From positions 1 through 8,383 of the forward strand of contig CAMQUV010000032.1 of NCBI GenBank assembly GCA_947037995.1: 8,383 bases of DNA. Reading direction: 5' to 3'. The notes under the pieces were generated by a model. It was not told where the DNA came from, made no database searches, and saw only the letters and a list, made by a program, of their open reading frames with translations. The translations under genes were made by a program, and so were the position numbers. Positions 5,977 to 8,383 of the stretch are shown here, one piece after another; position 1 is the first letter of the stretch; each line of letters begins with the position of its first letter. Source of the DNA: an uncultured Rikenellaceae bacterium (lineage in GTDB: Bacteria; Bacteroidota; Bacteroidia; Bacteroidales; Rikenellaceae).

Positions 5977-7422
5977 ATGGACATAATGAATTACACCTGG
6001 GAAATCATCTTGATTCTCTATCTTATAGTAATAATAACAGTAGTTGCGGGAGTGCTTTCGGAAAAAAGAAACCCCGTGAAAACCGTATCGTGGATTACCG
6101 TAATATTAATGCTGCCAATCGCTGGGCTAGTGTTCTTTATTCTATTCGGACAAAGCTACAGGCGCAAAAAAATCTTTAATCGCAAAATCCTGCGCGACCT
6201 CAAACAAATCGAACAGTACTCCAAAAAACAAGTCAAAGAACTTGCCAAATCAAACGACCTGCACCTGCAAAATAATATTAAAACGATTAGACTACTACTT
6301 AATAATAGCAAAACACTACTCACGTACAATAACACTATCAAAATACTTAATAACGGAGCTAATACGTTTGAAGATATTATTGAAGAACTCAAAAATGCCA
6401 AAGAATCTATACACCTCGAATACTATATATATGAAAATGATAATATTGGAAATAGAATTGCTGATATACTAATCGAAAAAGCACTCCAAGGTGTCGAAGT
6501 GAGATTTATTTATGATGATGTGGGGAGCTGGCATATACCACGCAAATTCTTGAGGAAACTTAAAAACGCAGGGGTGCAAACGCACTGCTTTATACCCGTA
6601 GTGTTCCCGATACTCTCGAGCAAAATTAACCACCGTAACCATCGCAAAATTATAGTTATAGATGGCCTAATTGGATATACCGGCGGCATAAATATTGCCG
6701 ATAGATATATCGAAGGAACTAAAAATGGAATATGGCGAGACACACATATTAAACTGCAAGGCGAAGCTGTCAGAATGCTCCAAATCACATTCCTTACGGA
6801 CTGGATTTTTGCGACGAAAAAAACGATGGATAATACCGCGAAATACCTGCCGCAACCCACAGCCGACCTAGGGTCGCTGCCTGTGCAAATTGCTGCCTCT
6901 GGGCCCGATAGCAACTGGGCGTCGATTATGCAAGCATACTTCACTGCTATTACAGATGCCAAACACCATATATATATTTCCTCGCCATACTTTATGCCTA
7001 ACGAAGCGGTGCTCACGGCGCTGAAAGTTGCCGCTCTATCTGGAATTGATGTCAGAATTATGCTGCCCGAAAAATCCGATAGTAAACTCGTGCACTGGGC
7101 CTCGCGTAGCTATTTTAGAGAACTGCTCGAAGCGAAAATCAAAATCTATCTCTATACTAAAGGATTCAACCACTCCAAATTGATGACCGTAGATGGAAAT
7201 TTCTCGACAATTGGCTCGGTTAATATGGACGAAAGGTCGTTTGAAGTCAACTTTGAAATAACAGCTATGATTTATGATGAGAAAACTACCGCCGAAGTGG
7301 AACAAGCATTCCTCACGGACCTTAACGATTGTGAATATATCACACTCCAAAGATGGAAAAATCGTAAACATAAAGACAACTTTAAAGAATCTATCGCTAG
7401 ACTTTTTAGCCCTCTGCTCTAA
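5977..7422 (+). CDS. cls: Cardiolipin synthase (phospholipase D family)
   Basis: Makes cardiolipin at the inner membrane, in the ClsA-type reaction by joining two phosphatidylglycerols with release of glycerol. The 481 residues match the usual ClsA length. Two N-terminal membrane segments (about 8-27 and 38-57) form the PLDc_N region, ending in FGQSYRRKK. Two PLD catalytic HKD motifs follow: HRKIIVID (222-229; His222, Lys224, Asp229) followed by GYTGGINIADRY, and HSKLMTVD (399-406; His399, Lys401, Asp406) followed by GSVNMDERSFEVNFE. Both motifs are intact, so the enzyme should be active. The ATG at 5977 is used; a second in-frame ATG at 5986 is a possible alternative and changes only three residues. 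It is the only complete plus-strand gene here, divergent from korA and convergent with the DUF4153 gene. Its regulation is not evident. The family is certain; other PLD-type phospholipid transferases are the main alternative. Confidence 0.95.
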   Translation: MDIMNYTWEIILILYLIVIITVVAGVLSEKRNPVKTVSWITVILMLPIAGLVFFILFGQSYRRKKIFNRKILRDLKQIEQYSKKQVKELAKSNDLHLQNNIKTIRLLLNNSKTLLTYNNTIKILNNGANTFEDIIEELKNAKESIHLEYYIYENDNIGNRIADILIEKALQGVEVRFIYDDVGSWHIPRKFLRKLKNAGVQTHCFIPVVFPILSSKINHRNHRKIIVIDGLIGYTGGINIADRYIEGTKNGIWRDTHIKLQGEAVRMLQITFLTDWIFATKKTMDNTAKYLPQPTADLGSLPVQIAASGPDSNWASIMQAYFTAITDAKHHIYISSPYFMPNEAVLTALKVAALSGIDVRIMLPEKSDSKLVHWASRSYFRELLEAKIKIYLYTKGFNHSKLMTVDGNFSTIGSVNMDERSFEVNFEITAMIYDEKTTAEVEQAFLTDLNDCEYITLQRWKNRKHKDNFKESIARLFSPLL

Positions 7423-7466
7423 AGAAAAACAACACCCCTATACAAAAACTAGAACGTCGGACTACC

Positions 7467-8383
7467 CTATTTCTTGAAAATGAAATCTATCTGAATAGAA
7501 TCGAGCGTAAGGGAATCGGTTATAAATATTCGTGACGGAGCAATTATAATGGTGTCGTTTCTGTAGATAAAGTCCGAGCGGTACTCAAGTTGTTCTCTAA
7601 TAACATCAAAAGGCATCTGTCGATTGACTTTATAACGAGCAAGCATATTATCTATAAAATCTTGCGTAGGTATCACTGCCACCACTTTCTGATCGCCACT
7701 GTAAGTTAGATATACGTGTATTTTATTATCTCTAATCTCAGCTGTGGTTTCGTTAATAAATGTAGACATTCCACAAATATCAATCTCGGTAAAATGACGT
7801 TGAATAAATCGTATGGCGGGTTCGCTTATAGGAGCTGTGTCTGAATTATCAATTTGCCGAATCACTGGCAAAAACGTAGAACCCAAAAAAAGCACAACAG
7901 TCATAGCTGCTAAATAGCGTAGTTTATACAGCTTCGTTGAAATCATCGCCATACAAAAAAATGTAAGAATAGCAATAAGCAAGATTAGATAGACCCTGTC
8001 ATTCGTCATTCCATAGCGTAAAATTCTCTCGTATGCACTCATCCAGAGCATAATAATCGCGGGGATAGATATAAAATGAAAATACTTGAAAAACCATTGC
8101 ATAATAGGCTTTTCAATAGTCAATCTACAAGCCCTAACAATTATCCCTACTATCATAAATATCACTGCAGTAGTGGCAATAATCCCGTCGGGAAGCGACA
8201 TTTGCAGCACAATTTTCGCAAAATATAGATACATAATCACTCCGTAAATGACCACCGATGGCGACAATATGTAGTTGATTAAAATATTATAGAAATAACT
8301 TTCAGTAAAGTCCTTTTTGAGCTCCGCATCTTGCAGGAATAAAAATAAGACAGGTGTAAAAATAAATATAAAGTACAGTAAAA
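7467..8383 (-). CDS. DUF4153 family integral membrane protein (N-terminus beyond window edge)
   Basis: A protein of unknown function; 304 complete codons are visible. The frame stays open from the stop at 7467 to the last base. A TTG at 8267 could be read as a start, but the 38 codons before it continue the same membrane protein (FIFIFTPVLFLFL, then NILINYI), so the true start lies to the right of the window. About six hydrophobic segments fill the first ~175 visible residues. The stretch IMLWMSAYERILRYGMTNDR (about 155-174 region in gene order, encoded near 7995-8054) resembles the DUF4153 family block in which a Tyr/Arg-Ile pair is followed by YG(L/I)T and Arg. The last ~130 residues are hydrophilic and mixed alpha/beta-like, with no catalytic motif I recognise. 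It converges on the cardiolipin synthase gene across 44 bp. The family call comes from remembered resemblance of the membrane part. Confidence 0.75.
   Translation of the reverse strand, partial: LLYFIFIFTPVLFLFLQDAELKKDFTESYFYNILINYILSPSVVIYGVIMYLYFAKIVLQMSLPDGIIATTAVIFMIVGIIVRACRLTIEKPIMQWFFKYFHFISIPAIIMLWMSAYERILRYGMTNDRVYLILLIAILTFFCMAMISTKLYKLRYLAAMTVVLFLGSTFLPVIRQIDNSDTAPISEPAIRFIQRHFTEIDICGMSTFINETTAEIRDNKIHVYLTYSGDQKVVAVIPTQDFIDNMLARYKVNRQMPFDVIREQLEYRSDFIYRNDTIIIAPSRIFITDSLTLDSIQIDFIFKK

Noticed and set aside
6510..7016. 168-codon minus-strand open frame inside the cardiolipin synthase gene
   Set aside because: It overlaps the first catalytic PLD motif region on the opposite strand; the plus-strand frame is clearly the real gene.
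1..8383. A novel defence, mobile or biosynthetic system
   Set aside because: Every complete gene belongs to a known housekeeping family. I saw no transposase, integrase, nuclease, toxin-antitoxin pair, CRISPR repeat, attachment site or tRNA boundary.

Overview
The window looks like ordinary chromosomal DNA from a member of the Bacteroidota, most likely the order Bacteroidales. The evidence is the protein types (fused gamma-alpha KorA with KorB, a 456-residue histidyl-tRNA synthetase, an FkpA-like FKBP lipoprotein, a DUF4153 membrane protein), the AT-rich intergenic spaces, start codons without Shine-Dalgarno sequences, and several upstream matches to the Bacteroidota -7 box TAnnTTTG. I see no tRNA, rRNA, CRISPR array, insertion sequence or phage gene.

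Layout from left to right. A cyclophilin-type peptidyl-prolyl isomerase (minus, C-terminus cut by the left edge) is followed by a strong hairpin terminator. Next come an FKBP-type peptidyl-prolyl isomerase lipoprotein (575-1381, minus) and hisS (1465-2835, minus). A second hairpin terminator (2877-2906, minus) closes the korA-korB operon (5829 down to 2946, minus), which encodes a 2-oxoacid (probably 2-oxoglutarate):ferredoxin oxidoreductase. A 147-bp divergent intergenic region separates korA from a plus-strand cardiolipin synthase gene (5977-7422). That gene converges, across only 44 bp, on a minus-strand DUF4153 membrane protein gene that runs off the right edge. Its reading frame is open to the last base, so its true start lies outside the window.

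The minus-strand genes seem to form separate transcription units: korA-korB with its own terminator, hisS possibly reading through into the FKBP gene (no hairpin between them, although the FKBP gene has its own promoter-like box), and the cyclophilin gene. The functions are housekeeping: anaerobic 2-oxoacid/ferredoxin metabolism, tRNA charging, protein folding in the cytoplasm and envelope, and phospholipid synthesis.

I found no novel multi-gene system. The observations worth a second look are small: terminator and promoter elements packed together or overlapping, a 14-bp direct repeat linking the korA tail to the korB leader, a hairpin in the presumed korA leader, substitutions in conserved FKBP and HisRS positions, and the open frame at the right edge.
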